Assembly (NCBI GenBank): GCA_017744285.1
Contig: JAGIBP010000018.1
Coordinates: 1-61,727 of the forward strand
DNA: 61,727 nucleotides
Source: Variovorax sp.
GTDB lineage: Bacteria; Pseudomonadota; Gammaproteobacteria; Burkholderiales; Burkholderiaceae_C
Direction of reading: 5' to 3'
A program made the translations under genes and the position numbers. The notes below the pieces were generated by a model, which had not been told where the DNA came from, ran no database searches, and saw only the letters and a list, made by a program, of their open reading frames with translations. Positions 46,301 through 55,640 of the stretch are shown here, piece by piece. The stretch's first letter is position 1. Each line of letters begins with the position of its first letter.

Positions 46301-49300
46301 ATGAAGAAGAAGAATTCGAACCGATTCGCTGGCGCCACGCCTTCTTTGACCGCACGCAGCGTTCCAGCACAGGCCCTGGCCGCCGGGCTCGCGGCGACGC
46401 TGCTGTCGATGCCGCTGCACGCGGCGGACACCGCCCTGTCCTCCGTTCCGCTGACCACCGCGTCTTCGGTGCAGGCCAAGCCGAACATCATGTTCATTCT
46501 GGACGGGTCGGGCAGCATGGACAGTGCCTACATGCCCGATGACGCGAAGCCGGAGTCCAGGGGGGAGAGCTACGCGTTTCGCTCGAGTCAGTGCAACGGG
46601 GTGGCCTACGACCCCAGCTATGACTACACGGCCAACCTGCCGTGGAAGAGCGACGGCACGGGGCGCTACCCCTCGCTGACCGGGCTCACTGCGGTGCCCG
46701 TCGATGGATTCAGCGCGTCGTCGCAGAAGACCGACCTGAGCGGCGACTACTACTACACCTACAACAGCAGCGCCAACGGCAGCGCTCCCCGGATGGGTTG
46801 GACCTATACCTCGACCAACGGGAGAGTCGACACGACCACCGACTTCTACAAGCAGTGCAAAAGCGCGATCGACAATTCGCCGGGCAAGAGCTACTTCACC
46901 AAGGTCCTGGTTTCTTCGTTGCCGGCCGACAAGCAGGTCAACTACGCCAACTGGTACGCCTACTTCCACACCCGGATGTTGATGATGCGGACGGCAGCAG
47001 GACAGGCCTTCTACAACCTCGATGAAAAGTACCGCGTCGGATTCACGACCATCGACAGCACCGACGTGGCCGATAGTTCGAACTTTCTCGACATCAACGA
47101 CTTCGGCGCGACTCAGAAGCAGACCTTCCTGACCAGGCTCTACGGCCGCGCACCCAACTCCGCCACGCCGCTGCGCGCGTCACTGTCGAAGGTGGGCCGG
47201 TACTACGCCAACAAGATCACCGGCCAGAACGATCCGGTGCAGTACTCGTGCCAGCGCAACTACGCCATTCTGTCCACCGACGGCTACTGGAACACCGACA
47301 ACGAGAAGAACGGCTACCAGCCCTATCAGCTGGATGGCTCCACCATGGTCGGGCAACAGGACGGCAGCGTCGCCCGGCCGCAGTACGACGGCGCGCAGAC
47401 AACGTCGACCGTCACCAAGACCTGGACGCGCTACAACTGGGTCGTCAGCAGCAAGGTCGGCGACGGCAAGAAGAACAACTGCAGCACATCGACCTATTCC
47501 ACGCAGATCACGCCGCAGACCCTGACCGAGACCATCGTCACGACGAACGGGACGGTGACGAGCGACACGACAGACAAGAATTGGACAAATGGCACGACGG
47601 CAAGCTCGTGCAAGACGGCCGCGCAACTGACGAGCATGGGGGCATCGGCCGGCACCAGCGGCAACTCCACGAGCAACACCCAGTACATCAGCACCACCGA
47701 CGGCATCTTGACCGTGTCGGACCCGAGGGTCGTGAGTTCGGGCGGCTCGACCAATTCGCTGGCCGACGTCGCGCAGTACTACTACATGACCGACCTGCGG
47801 AACCAGGGCACGCAGAACAACTGTTCGGGCCGTGCGGTCGACGGTGCGCAGAACGACGTCTGCGCGAACGACGTGCCCACGACGGACCGGGACACGGCCA
47901 ACTGGCAGCACATGACGACTTCGACCATCGGCCTGGGCGTCAGCGGGACATTGACCTATGACCCCGCCTACCTGACCCAGAAGGCCGGCGACTACGTGGG
48001 GCTGGTCCAGGGAACCAAGAACTGGCCGGTGCCCACCGAGACCACCACTGGGGGCGACGCCCGCAACATCGACGACCTGTGGCACGCGGCGGTCAACGGC
48101 CGCGGGCGCTACTTCTCCGCGCAAAACGCGAGCGACCTGGTCAATGCGATCTCGCTCTCGCTGAGCGCCGCGACCGCGGTGACCGGCGCGGCGTCGGCCG
48201 CGGCCACGAACTCGCTCAAGCCGGTCAGCGGAGACAACAACCAGGCGTTCATCGCGACCTACCGGACCGTCGACTGGACCGGCGATGTCCGCGCATTCCC
48301 GCTCGATGCCTCGACCGGCAACGTCGATGTCTCGAGCCCCGCCTGGTCGGCACAAGCCAAGCTCGACACCAAGGCCGCATCGGCGCGCACGATCTACTAC
48401 CGCCGGCCGAACGGTGCGCTGCAATCGTTCACCTACGCCAACCTGAACACCGATGGGTATGGCGGCAACTTCAGCGGCTTCTGCACGAAGACAGCCGCCC
48501 CAACGCAATGCGGCAGCGGGATGAGCGATCCGAACAAGACGCTGGCGAACGACGGTGCCAATCTCGTGAACTTCCTTCGCGGCGACGGCACGTACGAGGC
48601 CACGAACTCGACCAGCCCGCTCTATCGCAGCCGCGCGCACAAGCTCGGCGACATCATCGGCGGGGCGCCCGCCTTCGTGGGTGCGCCGCCCTTCAGCTAC
48701 ACGGACACGGGCTACAGCACCTACAAGTCGAACAACAGCACCCGCCAGAAGGTGCTCTATGCGGCCGCCAACGACGGCATGCTCCACGCGTTCGCGGTGG
48801 AGAGCACCGGGTCGGGCAACAACGCCATCGACGCGGGCTCCGAACTGTGGGCCTTCGTGCCGACCGAAGTCATGCCGGATCTCTACCGCCTGGCCGACAC
48901 CGACTACGGCAACAAGCACCGGTACTTCGTCGACGGTGCGCCGGTGGTCGGCGACATCCAGGTCAACAACAACTGGAAGACCATCCTGGTCGGCGGCCTC
49001 GGTGCCGGGGGCAAGAGCTACTACGCGCTCGACGTCAGCAACCCGACCTCCCCGGTCGCTCTGTGGGAGTTCTCCAACGCGAACCTGGGCTACACGCTGG
49101 GCAATCCGATCATCACCAAGCGCAAGGACGGCACCTGGGTCGTGGTCATCGCATCCGGCTACAACAACAACGCGGGCGGCGGCGATGGCCTCGGCCATCT
49201 GTTCGTGCTCAACGCCGCGACCGGCCAATTGCTGCTCGACCTCCCGACCACCGCGGGTTCGGTCGCCACGCCGAGCGGCCTCGCGAAGATCAATGCCTGG

Positions 49301-50095
49301 GTGGACGACCCGACCAACAACACCGCGATCCGTTTCTATGGCGGCGACCTGCAGGGCAACCTGTGGCGCTTCGATACCGACGACCTCGTCGGCACGAGCG
49401 GCAGAGAAGCCATGCTGCTGGCGCAGTTCATGCTGAACTCGGACCCGACCACACCCCAGCCGATCACGACCGCGCCACAGCCAGTGACGGTCAAGTCCAA
49501 CAACACGAACTATGCGGTGGTGATCGTCGGCACGGGCAGCTACCTCGGCAGCAACGACGTCGGGACCACGACGCAGCAAAGCCTGTACGCGGTCAAGGAC
49601 GCCTTGACCAGCACCGGCATCGGCGACGCGCGTGCCAACGCCGGCATGGTGGATCGCGCCATCACGTTCGCGAGCACGGACGCCACGAGCGGAAGCATCG
49701 CCTCGGGGACCCTGGACTGGGCCACCAAGGTCGGCTGGAAGGTCGACCTTCCGAAGTCCGGCGAGCGCCTCGTGACGGACATGGTCGTGCAGTACAACAC
49801 GCTGGCTGCCGTGACCGCGATCCCGGGAAGCAGCGTTTGCACGCCCTCCGGCGGATCGTCCTGGCTCTACCTGCTGGACGTGGAAACAGGAACCGCCTCG
49901 GACTCCGTGACCGCCGCCTCCAGCTATCTCGGCGCCTTCCTCGGCGTCGGCATCACCTGGCTGCAGACCACGAACGGCGACGGCAAGCTGGAGATCGTCG
50001 GCAGCGACGGCTCGATCACCACCAAGGGCGCCGGCGGCTCCTCGGGCGGGTCGGGCACGCTGCGCCGCACCTCGTGGCGAGAACTGGTGGATTGA
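46301..50095 (+). CDS. pilY1: PilY1 pilus tip adhesin/assembly factor
   Basis: A 1264-residue exported protein from ATG 46301, chosen for its AAGGAG site at 46285-46290; ATG 46271 is an alternative. After a long signal peptide the VWA-like domain has a MIDAS motif Asp68-x-Ser70-x-Ser72 (FILDGSGSMDSAYM). A Ser/Thr/Asn-rich insert (about 360-500) sits in the N-terminal half. The C-terminal beta-propeller of the PilC/PilY1 family runs about 760-1264 (KVLYAAANDGMLHAFAVEST, YFVDGAPVVGDIQV, RFYGGDLQGNLWRFDTDDL). It caps the minor-pilin complex and mediates adhesion and mechanosensing in relatives. Confidence 0.93.
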   Translation: MKKKNSNRFAGATPSLTARSVPAQALAAGLAATLLSMPLHAADTALSSVPLTTASSVQAKPNIMFILDGSGSMDSAYMPDDAKPESRGESYAFRSSQCNGVAYDPSYDYTANLPWKSDGTGRYPSLTGLTAVPVDGFSASSQKTDLSGDYYYTYNSSANGSAPRMGWTYTSTNGRVDTTTDFYKQCKSAIDNSPGKSYFTKVLVSSLPADKQVNYANWYAYFHTRMLMMRTAAGQAFYNLDEKYRVGFTTIDSTDVADSSNFLDINDFGATQKQTFLTRLYGRAPNSATPLRASLSKVGRYYANKITGQNDPVQYSCQRNYAILSTDGYWNTDNEKNGYQPYQLDGSTMVGQQDGSVARPQYDGAQTTSTVTKTWTRYNWVVSSKVGDGKKNNCSTSTYSTQITPQTLTETIVTTNGTVTSDTTDKNWTNGTTASSCKTAAQLTSMGASAGTSGNSTSNTQYISTTDGILTVSDPRVVSSGGSTNSLADVAQYYYMTDLRNQGTQNNCSGRAVDGAQNDVCANDVPTTDRDTANWQHMTTSTIGLGVSGTLTYDPAYLTQKAGDYVGLVQGTKNWPVPTETTTGGDARNIDDLWHAAVNGRGRYFSAQNASDLVNAISLSLSAATAVTGAASAAATNSLKPVSGDNNQAFIATYRTVDWTGDVRAFPLDASTGNVDVSSPAWSAQAKLDTKAASARTIYYRRPNGALQSFTYANLNTDGYGGNFSGFCTKTAAPTQCGSGMSDPNKTLANDGANLVNFLRGDGTYEATNSTSPLYRSRAHKLGDIIGGAPAFVGAPPFSYTDTGYSTYKSNNSTRQKVLYAAANDGMLHAFAVESTGSGNNAIDAGSELWAFVPTEVMPDLYRLADTDYGNKHRYFVDGAPVVGDIQVNNNWKTILVGGLGAGGKSYYALDVSNPTSPVALWEFSNANLGYTLGNPIITKRKDGTWVVVIASGYNNNAGGGDGLGHLFVLNAATGQLLLDLPTTAGSVATPSGLAKINAWVDDPTNNTAIRFYGGDLQGNLWRFDTDDLVGTSGREAMLLAQFMLNSDPTTPQPITTAPQPVTVKSNNTNYAVVIVGTGSYLGSNDVGTTTQQSLYAVKDALTSTGIGDARANAGMVDRAITFASTDATSGSIASGTLDWATKVGWKVDLPKSGERLVTDMVVQYNTLAAVTAIPGSSVCTPSGGSSWLYLLDVETGTASDSVTAASSYLGAFLGVGITWLQTTNGDGKLEIVGSDGSITTKGAGGSSGGSGTLRRTSWRELVD

Positions 50096-50104
50096 CGACG
50101 GCCG

Positions 50105-50848
50105 ATGTCGGCGTGCGCGGCGGATCTCCCGGAGCCTGCGGTCCTGCGCCTGGCAGTTGATCGCCTGCACCGCGCGCTGCCGCTGTGCGTGCTGCTCTCG
50201 GGCATCGCGCATGTCGGGCTCCTGACCCTGCGGTTGCCCGTGGATCGACCGGGCCAAAGGCCCGGAGGCTCGTCGCCGCCGACAGCGCTGCAGGTGCGGC
50301 TGGTCGAGAAGCCGTCTGCCCCGCCGGCGCGTTCAGCCCTGCCTGCAGTGGCACCGACGGCAGCCACGCCCGCGCCGAGCCTGAAGGCCACGGACCCGCC
50401 TGCCATCGACGCTCCTCGCGCGCAGAAGGCCAGTCCGACCATCGGCCCCAGCAAGAACAACGAGCCGGCGCTGACATCTTTGAGTTCGGATGCGACGCCC
50501 ATCTTGGCGGCGCCATCCCTGGGCAACAGCCGCGACGAGTACGTGCCGCGACCGCAGTTGACCGTGCCCCCCATCGCCCAGGCGCCAGTGATCATCGCTT
50601 CGCCCCCTGGCGAGCCACCCGCAGGACGGCAGGCCGGCATTCTTTCGCTGTTCATCAACGAAGACGGAAGCGTGCATCACATCACCGCCGATGAACCTCG
50701 GCTTCCGCCGGCGTTCGAAGCCGCGGCACGCGAAGCCTTCATGGCGGCGCGGTTCAAGCCGGGCGAACTGGATGGCGAGGCGGTGAAGTCGAGGTTGCGG
50801 GTCGAGGTGGTGTTCGACGAGGCCCCACTGCCCAGCCGTCCGAATTGA
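50105..50848 (+). CDS. TonB-like protein at the end of the pil operon
   Basis: A 247-residue protein starting 9 bases after pilY1. It has an N-terminal hydrophobic segment (about 25-45, ALPLCVLLSGIAHVGLLTL), a long Pro/Ala-rich periplasmic spacer (about 48-170) and a C-terminal TonB_C-like domain (GILSLFINEDGSVHHITADE, AREAFMAARFKPGELDGEAV). This is the layout of an energy transducer, but no exbB or exbD gene is near. It might have a pilus-related rather than transport role (inference). No clear ribosome site, so translation probably depends on pilY1. Confidence 0.7.
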   Translation: MSACAADLPEPAVLRLAVDRLHRALPLCVLLSGIAHVGLLTLRLPVDRPGQRPGGSSPPTALQVRLVEKPSAPPARSALPAVAPTAATPAPSLKATDPPAIDAPRAQKASPTIGPSKNNEPALTSLSSDATPILAAPSLGNSRDEYVPRPQLTVPPIAQAPVIIASPPGEPPAGRQAGILSLFINEDGSVHHITADEPRLPPAFEAAAREAFMAARFKPGELDGEAVKSRLRVEVVFDEAPLPSRPN

Positions 50849-50897
50849 CGCGGGCCTCGGAAGAACGCGAACCCACTAGGACGAGTTCTCGCACCGC

Positions 50898-52526
50898 CTA
50901 CAGCGGCGCGGGCTGCGTTTCAAGGCCGCCCTGCGTGCGCTCTCCTGCCGGCGAAGGCGCTCCTGCGCCCTTTCGGGGTGTAGAGGTTTCCTCGTGGTAT
51001 TCGTCGTCGACATTGATTGACCAGAGCCTGCCCTTGTCGACTTGCCCGCTGACAATCTGATCGGCGGCCTCCTTGGCGGTCAGCATCGAATGGTCCTGAT
51101 TGTTGTAGCGATGCATGCCGTTTCGGCCGACGAGAAAGAGGTTCTCCACGGCATCGAGCGCCGTGCGAAGCTGATCGAATTGCGCATAGGCCTCGCCAAA
51201 GTAGCCCGGATAGGCCTTCGGCACCCGGATGACGACCGCGTCCTGCGCCTTCGCGGTGCTCGTCAGATTGATTTCCTTCATCTCGGCCTGGGCCAGTTGT
51301 TTCAGTGCCTCGTCGGGCAGGGTCCAGAGGTCGTCTGTTTCCTTGCAGAAGAACTCCAATCCCAGCCACACCATGGCTGGATCCGAAACCATGTGCGGAC
51401 TCCAGTTGTTGAAGACCTGCACGCGGCCCACTTGTACGCCAGGCTCCTGGATGTAGATCCAGTTGTCCGCCAATGCAACGGGCAAGTCTTCCTTGCGATA
51501 GAGCAGGCCGACGGTGATGAAGTCTCGGTACTGAAGTCGTTTCGCGATGTCCTCGATCTCTGTAGACCAGAAGCCGGGCGACGCAGCCACCAGGTCCTTG
51601 ATCGGCATGGTCGACACGACGTGCGTGCATTCGATGCGCGAGACCGTTCCTTCCGGCGACTTGATTGCCACGCCCGTGACGCGTCCGCCGACGTTGTCCA
51701 ATCCAACGACGCGGTGCTGCATCAGGAGCTTGCCGCCAGCGGCTTGAAAACGAGCGCCCACCGTCTCCCACATCTGGCCGGGCCCCAGACGTGGGTAGAT
51801 GAAGCTCTCGATCAGGGAAGTCTGCTGAGCCACGCCCTGCCCGAGACCCAGAGCAGCCCGCGCCGCATGCCACAGGGCTTTGCCGATCGAAAGACTCTTG
51901 ATGCGCTGAGCGCCCCATTCCGCACTGATCTCATTGCAGGCGACGCCCCACACCTTCTCGGTGTATTCCTTGAAGAACTGCCGATAGAGCCGGCGTCCGA
52001 ACCGATTGGTCAGAAAGTCTTCCAGTGACTTTTCAGCCTTGATGGGTCGAAGTCGAGCGGCAATGTAACTGAGCCCGAAAGTCAGGGTCTTGTGGAGTCC
52101 AAGATTGCGCAGGCTCGACAGATTCAGCTTCAGCGGGTAGTCGAAAAACCGCCGGTTGAAGTAGATGCGCGAGAGTCGGTTTCGCACGAGCATGACAGCG
52201 TCCGGCTCGCCTTCTGAGCGCACGCCTCCGCTGGGAAACAGCCTCGCCTTGCCTTGGAATCGCAGTTCCCGATGGTCCGTGACCGCGTTCGAATCGATGG
52301 GCATCATCCGCAACCACCAATTCATGACCCAATCGGACTTCGAAAAAAAACGATGCCCACCGATGTCGATTCGATTGCCCTTGTAGTTGACGGTTCTGGA
52401 GATGCCGCCCACCTGCGAATCCATTTCCACGACCGTCACGTTGGTCACGCCCGAACTCAACAACTCCCATGCAGCCGTCAAACCGGCGGGGCCGGCCCCG
52501 ATCACCACGACATTCTTCTGATTCAT
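50898..52526 (-). CDS. FAD-dependent oxidoreductase, UDP-galactopyranose-mutase/amine-oxidase-like
   Basis: A 542-residue flavoprotein from ATG 52526. The FAD motif is [20 protein letters not shown] at residues 5-24, followed by [20 protein letters not shown] and [19 protein letters not shown], a signature of NAD(P)/FAD proteins found in glycan loci (COG1232-like, related in style to Glf). The C-terminal FAD contact is [20 protein letters not shown] near residue 480. The last 25 residues are Pro/Gly-rich and encoded by GC-richer DNA than the rest. It is coupled to gtrA by a 4-base overlap. The substrate is unknown; a sugar-nucleotide or lipid-linked sugar is my inference. Confidence 0.75.
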   Translation of the reverse strand: MNQKNVVVIGAGPAGLTAAWELLSSGVTNVTVVEMDSQVGGISRTVNYKGNRIDIGGHRFFSKSDWVMNWWLRMMPIDSNAVTDHRELRFQGKARLFPSGGVRSEGEPDAVMLVRNRLSRIYFNRRFFDYPLKLNLSSLRNLGLHKTLTFGLSYIAARLRPIKAEKSLEDFLTNRFGRRLYRQFFKEYTEKVWGVACNEISAEWGAQRIKSLSIGKALWHAARAALGLGQGVAQQTSLIESFIYPRLGPGQMWETVGARFQAAGGKLLMQHRVVGLDNVGGRVTGVAIKSPEGTVSRIECTHVVSTMPIKDLVAASPGFWSTEIEDIAKRLQYRDFITVGLLYRKEDLPVALADNWIYIQEPGVQVGRVQVFNNWSPHMVSDPAMVWLGLEFFCKETDDLWTLPDEALKQLAQAEMKEINLTSTAKAQDAVVIRVPKAYPGYFGEAYAQFDQLRTALDAVENLFLVGRNGMHRYNNQDHSMLTAKEAADQIVSGQVDKGRLWSINVDDEYHEETSTPRKGAGAPSPAGERTQGGLETQPAPL

Positions 52527-52984
52527 TGCTCTACAGCCTTCTTCGTGCCCGGAATCTGAAATTCTTCCAATGAAAAAAGAACCGCTTTTCGAGCTGCGTA
52601 GTTGGATGCAAAGGTACAGCCTGCCGCGACCATCTTGGCGGCTTCCGCTGGCAGCCCCAAATGCTCGATGCCAGCCCACAACACGACCTGCGTCACTCCC
52701 AAGCCGAGCACACCAATCGCCACGAAAACGATCAGTTCGACGAGAGGGTGGTCTCTCAATGCCCTTTTCTTGAAAACCCAGGCGACACTCATCGCATAGG
52801 CAACGCACGCGCCCAACAAGAATCCGAGGGTCGCTGCGACGGGCCACGTCCATTCGAGAATTCGCATCGCGAATGAGAACCCGCCAACATCGGCGGCGAG
52901 CGCTAATACAGAAGCCGCAAAGTAGCGGCGGATCGTCGTGTAGCGGGACTCGTACAGCGTTCTGACTGAATGGGTCTCAGGCAT
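52523..52984 (-). CDS. GtrA family membrane protein
   Basis: A 153-residue protein with four hydrophobic helices and the GtrA pattern: [20 protein letters not shown] at about 20-39, [20 protein letters not shown] (the N/S-W-x-F motif) and, in the last helix, [18 protein letters not shown]. GtrA proteins are thought to flip polyprenyl-phosphate-linked sugars across the inner membrane or to help the matching glycosyltransferase. It is packed between the polytopic protein (3 bases) and the flavoprotein (overlap), in the low-GC cassette downstream of pilA. No GT2-type polyprenyl-phosphate glycosyltransferase is seen beside it. Confidence 0.88.
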   Translation of the reverse strand: MPETHSVRTLYESRYTTIRRYFAASVLALAADVGGFSFAMRILEWTWPVAATLGFLLGACVAYAMSVAWVFKKRALRDHPLVELIVFVAIGVLGLGVTQVVLWAGIEHLGLPAEAAKMVAAGCTFASNYAARKAVLFSLEEFQIPGTKKAVEQ

Positions 52985-52987
52985 CGA

Positions 52988-54919
52988 TCATCCTTGAACA
53001 CGCGGTGCCGCGGCGCCCGGTTCGGGCGCCGTGAAATCGCTGCAGCGATAGAGCGAATAGGAGGTGCCACTGCTGCCTGTCGTCAAGCCGCTAGGCAATT
53101 CCCACGACCCGATAGCCGGGGTCGAAAGCTTCTGCGGCAAGACAACATAGTCCAGGGTTCCTTTCGCCGCGGCGCAAACCGATTCGACGGCGTGTTGGTC
53201 GAATTGACATTGGCGCCCGCCCTCTTGGCCTCGAAGGTAAACGAGGCTGCAGGAACGACCGCGGGGATCGGTGACTCGCAAGAGCTCTTTTCTAGCATTC
53301 ACCTTGTCGGACGTGCCGCGGTTGAAGAGCAGTCCGGACAATTGCTGGTCCGTCAGGAATGCAGGCCGCTGCAAAACCAACCACGTCGCCAGCAGCTCAT
53401 CGGGCCAAAGGACTTGAGCATGGGGTTCGAGTTCGATGCCGAATGGAGATGTCGATGCGGCGTCACGTGGTTGGGCGTTCTCTATCGCTTTCGAACGCTC
53501 GCTTCGAGCATCCCAGGTCGCCGCCGCAAGACCAGACGCCAGCAGCAACACGAGTAAAAGGCCGTAGCGCGCGGCAGGAATGGATCGACCCCATGCCAAG
53601 ACGCCTATGCACGTCAGCACCGCGATCGGCAGCGGATGCCAAAGAGCCACGTCCTCAGGAGCCAAGCATAGATTCACGGCTGGACATCTCAATCGATGCA
53701 TCTGTTCGGCAAATGCACCATAGAGAACCGCAGACATCAGGATGGCAGTTCCGATGAGAAGACGGCGGGCTGAATTGCCCAGCCGCAGGGTCAGTTGGGG
53801 CCAAGCGACGTAGAGACCTATGAGCGCCAGAGTGACGCCATAGAGACCCGCGGGCATGTTTAGTACCGGCACCGTCAGGAGCGCGACGAGCACTAGGAGC
53901 CAGAATCGCGGCCATTCCTTGCGGTCATAGTGGCAGTGCAGCAGCCACGGCAGCGATGCCATCGCGAACCAATGAAGCAGCCATTCGATTCGCCAGAACT
54001 GCATGCCGGTGGGCCAAACCATACGAAGCAGGTCTCCGAGCAGAAAAGTGGCGAAGAAGCTTAGCGTGGCACCCACCAGCAAAACAGTGGCCAGCTTCTT
54101 GAGGGCATCCTTGCCATGGCGCCCAACCAGACAAACAAAGAACAGGTCTGTCGAAACGCGAAAGAGATCGTCCGCTGACCACTCCATCAAGAGAACCATC
54201 GGGTTCGATTGAATGACCGTGTCCCACCAAAGGGTGTCGTATTGCGAAAACAGTGCACGGATCGGCGGAAAAAGCAGCCCCGCGGGCACGGCGGTGATCG
54301 GCGCAATCAGCCAACGCCTATCGCTTGCTGTCAGCCAGAGTCCGATCACCAGAAGAGCGGGAAAAGCCTGCAGCGGATGGATCAGCGCCGCCAGACTCCA
54401 ACTGCACACCATGGCGACCCAGCGTTGCTCGATCATGGCAGCCATTGCCAACAGGACTAGGGGCTCAGCCAAGGTGCGCCCAGTGAAAAACAACTCTCCA
54501 TAGGCCAGAACACCGTTGCGACCATAGCTAGTCGGCATGAGAAGCAGCCCGAACATCGCCATCCAAGCCAACTTGAGAGGCAGGAGTCGCCGAACAAGTA
54601 CCCAGCTCGCCGTCAGGAATAGGAGTCGGCCGATTAGGGTTGCGACCAGGAAAAGCGTCGATGCCGGAATGAACTCCAGCACTCGACCGATCAGCCACGG
54701 GAAAACCGTGTATTGGGCTTGGCTACCCGCGAAAAAAAACAGATCCTGACGCAATTGCGGCGCAACTTGCTGAATCAAAGCCTGGCCGAGATAGAGCGTG
54801 CTGTCATGGCGTATCCCCGTATATGGCTTTGCAAGCAAGAAGGCAATTGCCAGCAACGTGAGAGCCGCTCTCCCCCTTTGATCCCGTGAAGCGTCATCCA
54901 ATGTCGTCGGTTTGAGCAT
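52988..54919 (-). CDS. Polytopic membrane protein, possible GT-C-type glycosyltransferase
   Basis: A 643-residue protein with about 11-12 hydrophobic helices in residues 20-460 and a soluble C-terminal region (about 470-643) containing several Cys. Directly after the first helix, AKPYTGIRHDSTLYLGQALI places acidic and basic residues in the first outer loop, as GT-C enzymes do; no Wzy_C/PglL domain is recognised. It begins 67 bases after the pilA stop, beyond a terminator, and leads a three-gene unit with gtrA and the flavoprotein. By position it resembles pilin-specific modification genes such as tfpW or tfpO of Pseudomonas, but I cannot claim homology. GC is low: 31 of 60 at 53641-53700. Confidence 0.6.
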   Translation of the reverse strand: MLKPTTLDDASRDQRGRAALTLLAIAFLLAKPYTGIRHDSTLYLGQALIQQVAPQLRQDLFFFAGSQAQYTVFPWLIGRVLEFIPASTLFLVATLIGRLLFLTASWVLVRRLLPLKLAWMAMFGLLLMPTSYGRNGVLAYGELFFTGRTLAEPLVLLAMAAMIEQRWVAMVCSWSLAALIHPLQAFPALLVIGLWLTASDRRWLIAPITAVPAGLLFPPIRALFSQYDTLWWDTVIQSNPMVLLMEWSADDLFRVSTDLFFVCLVGRHGKDALKKLATVLLVGATLSFFATFLLGDLLRMVWPTGMQFWRIEWLLHWFAMASLPWLLHCHYDRKEWPRFWLLVLVALLTVPVLNMPAGLYGVTLALIGLYVAWPQLTLRLGNSARRLLIGTAILMSAVLYGAFAEQMHRLRCPAVNLCLAPEDVALWHPLPIAVLTCIGVLAWGRSIPAARYGLLLVLLLASGLAAATWDARSERSKAIENAQPRDAASTSPFGIELEPHAQVLWPDELLATWLVLQRPAFLTDQQLSGLLFNRGTSDKVNARKELLRVTDPRGRSCSLVYLRGQEGGRQCQFDQHAVESVCAAAKGTLDYVVLPQKLSTPAIGSWELPSGLTTGSSGTSYSLYRCSDFTAPEPGAAAPRVQG

Positions 54920-54940
54920 ACGGATGCAACTGCAGGAGGA

Positions 54941-54970
54941 ATAGAAAAGCCGCCCGCAGGCGGCCTTTTA
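54941..54970 (-). terminator. Terminator downstream of pilA
   Basis: Read on the minus strand, a 6-bp GC stem (GCCGCC with GGCGGC, within 54949-54964) is followed by TTTTCT. It lies about 20 bases after the pilA stop and 22-50 bases before the next gene, so pilA should be a mainly monocistronic, abundant transcript with limited read-through into the membrane-protein gene. Confidence 0.75.
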
Positions 54971-54986
54971 CGGTTTCCGAGATCTC

Positions 54987-55520
54987 TCAGGTACTTGCAG
55001 CAGCAACAGGGCGGCAGTTAGAGGGGAGATACTTAGCCAGTACGCCGGCGGTCGCGCCCGGACGGCACGCCCACTGGAAAGGAGTGCCGGCGTTAGTTGC
55101 CGAGCTCAGATCCAGATCGGCAGGTGTAGCAGCATTCGTCTGCGGCACCAGAACGAGAGTGTTGTTCGAAGCCGGGACAACAGCAGTCGAGTAGGTAATC
55201 GTGATCGTGCCGTCGGCCGCGCTCGCGATGCTCGAGACGTTCTTGTTGTCAGAAAGATAGCTGATCCCCATCGATTGGCAGCTGGTCGCGTCGGTGCATG
55301 CCACCATCTTCGAGGGGCCACCAGAAGCGAAGGTTTCCGAAACCGCGGTCTTATACGCAGAGGCGAGCGTCAATCCTTCGGAAATCTTTGCGCGGATGGT
55401 GTAGTCCTGATAAGCCGGCAGCGCCACAGCAGCCAAGATACCGATGATCGCCACAACGATCATCAATTCGATCAGGGTGAAACCCTTTTGCACATTGCGT
55501 GCGATGGAACGACGGTTCAT
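54987..55520 (-). CDS. pilA: Major type IV pilin PilA
   Basis: A 177-residue prepilin. The leader [13 protein letters not shown]13 is cleaved before Phe14; the mature N-terminus [20 protein letters not shown] has Glu5. Residues [20 protein letters not shown] are classical for the major pilins of betaproteobacteria. The C-terminal disulfide loop is Cys to Cys in [20 protein letters not shown], followed by a tail ending in Ser-Thr. An internal Cys pair lies in [11 protein letters not shown]. It has a -24/-12 promoter, a GGAG ribosome site and its own terminator, as expected for a highly expressed pilin. Confidence 0.95.
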   Translation of the reverse strand: MNRRSIARNVQKGFTLIELMIVVAIIGILAAVALPAYQDYTIRAKISEGLTLASAYKTAVSETFASGGPSKMVACTDATSCQSMGISYLSDNKNVSSIASAADGTITITYSTAVVPASNNTLVLVPQTNAATPADLDLSSATNAGTPFQWACRPGATAGVLAKYLPSNCRPVAAAST

Positions 55521-55581
55521 TCGATTACTCCAGGTTGATTTCTAGGGGCCCGAGGAGAGCCCCCGGTGCGCTGGAGTAACC

Positions 55582-55596
55582 GCAGCAACCGTGCCA
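55582..55596 (-). promoter_or_regulatory. Sigma54 (-24/-12) promoter of pilA
   Basis: The minus strand reads TGGCACGGTTGCTGC, matching the RpoN consensus TGGCACG-N4-TTGC with one change at -12 (CTGC) and the required GG/GC spacing. Transcription would start near 55570, some 50 bases before the pilA ATG at 55520. RpoN with PilR drives pilA in other proteobacteria. The pilS and pilR genes are not in the window. Confidence 0.85.
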
Positions 55597-55640
55597 CGCC
55601 GTTTTTCGCTGTCAGAGCCGGCCTACGGGCGGGATTTGTT

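Noticed and set aside
47180..50257. A 1025-codon minus-strand frame
   Set aside because: Antisense to pilY1; no family features, Val/Gly/Arg-rich shadow.
52988..54919. PglL/TfpO-type O-antigen-ligase oligosaccharyltransferase
   Set aside because: The usual gene at this place, but no Wzy_C-type periplasmic loop or PglL signature could be recognised, so the call was left at polytopic protein with possible GT-C character.
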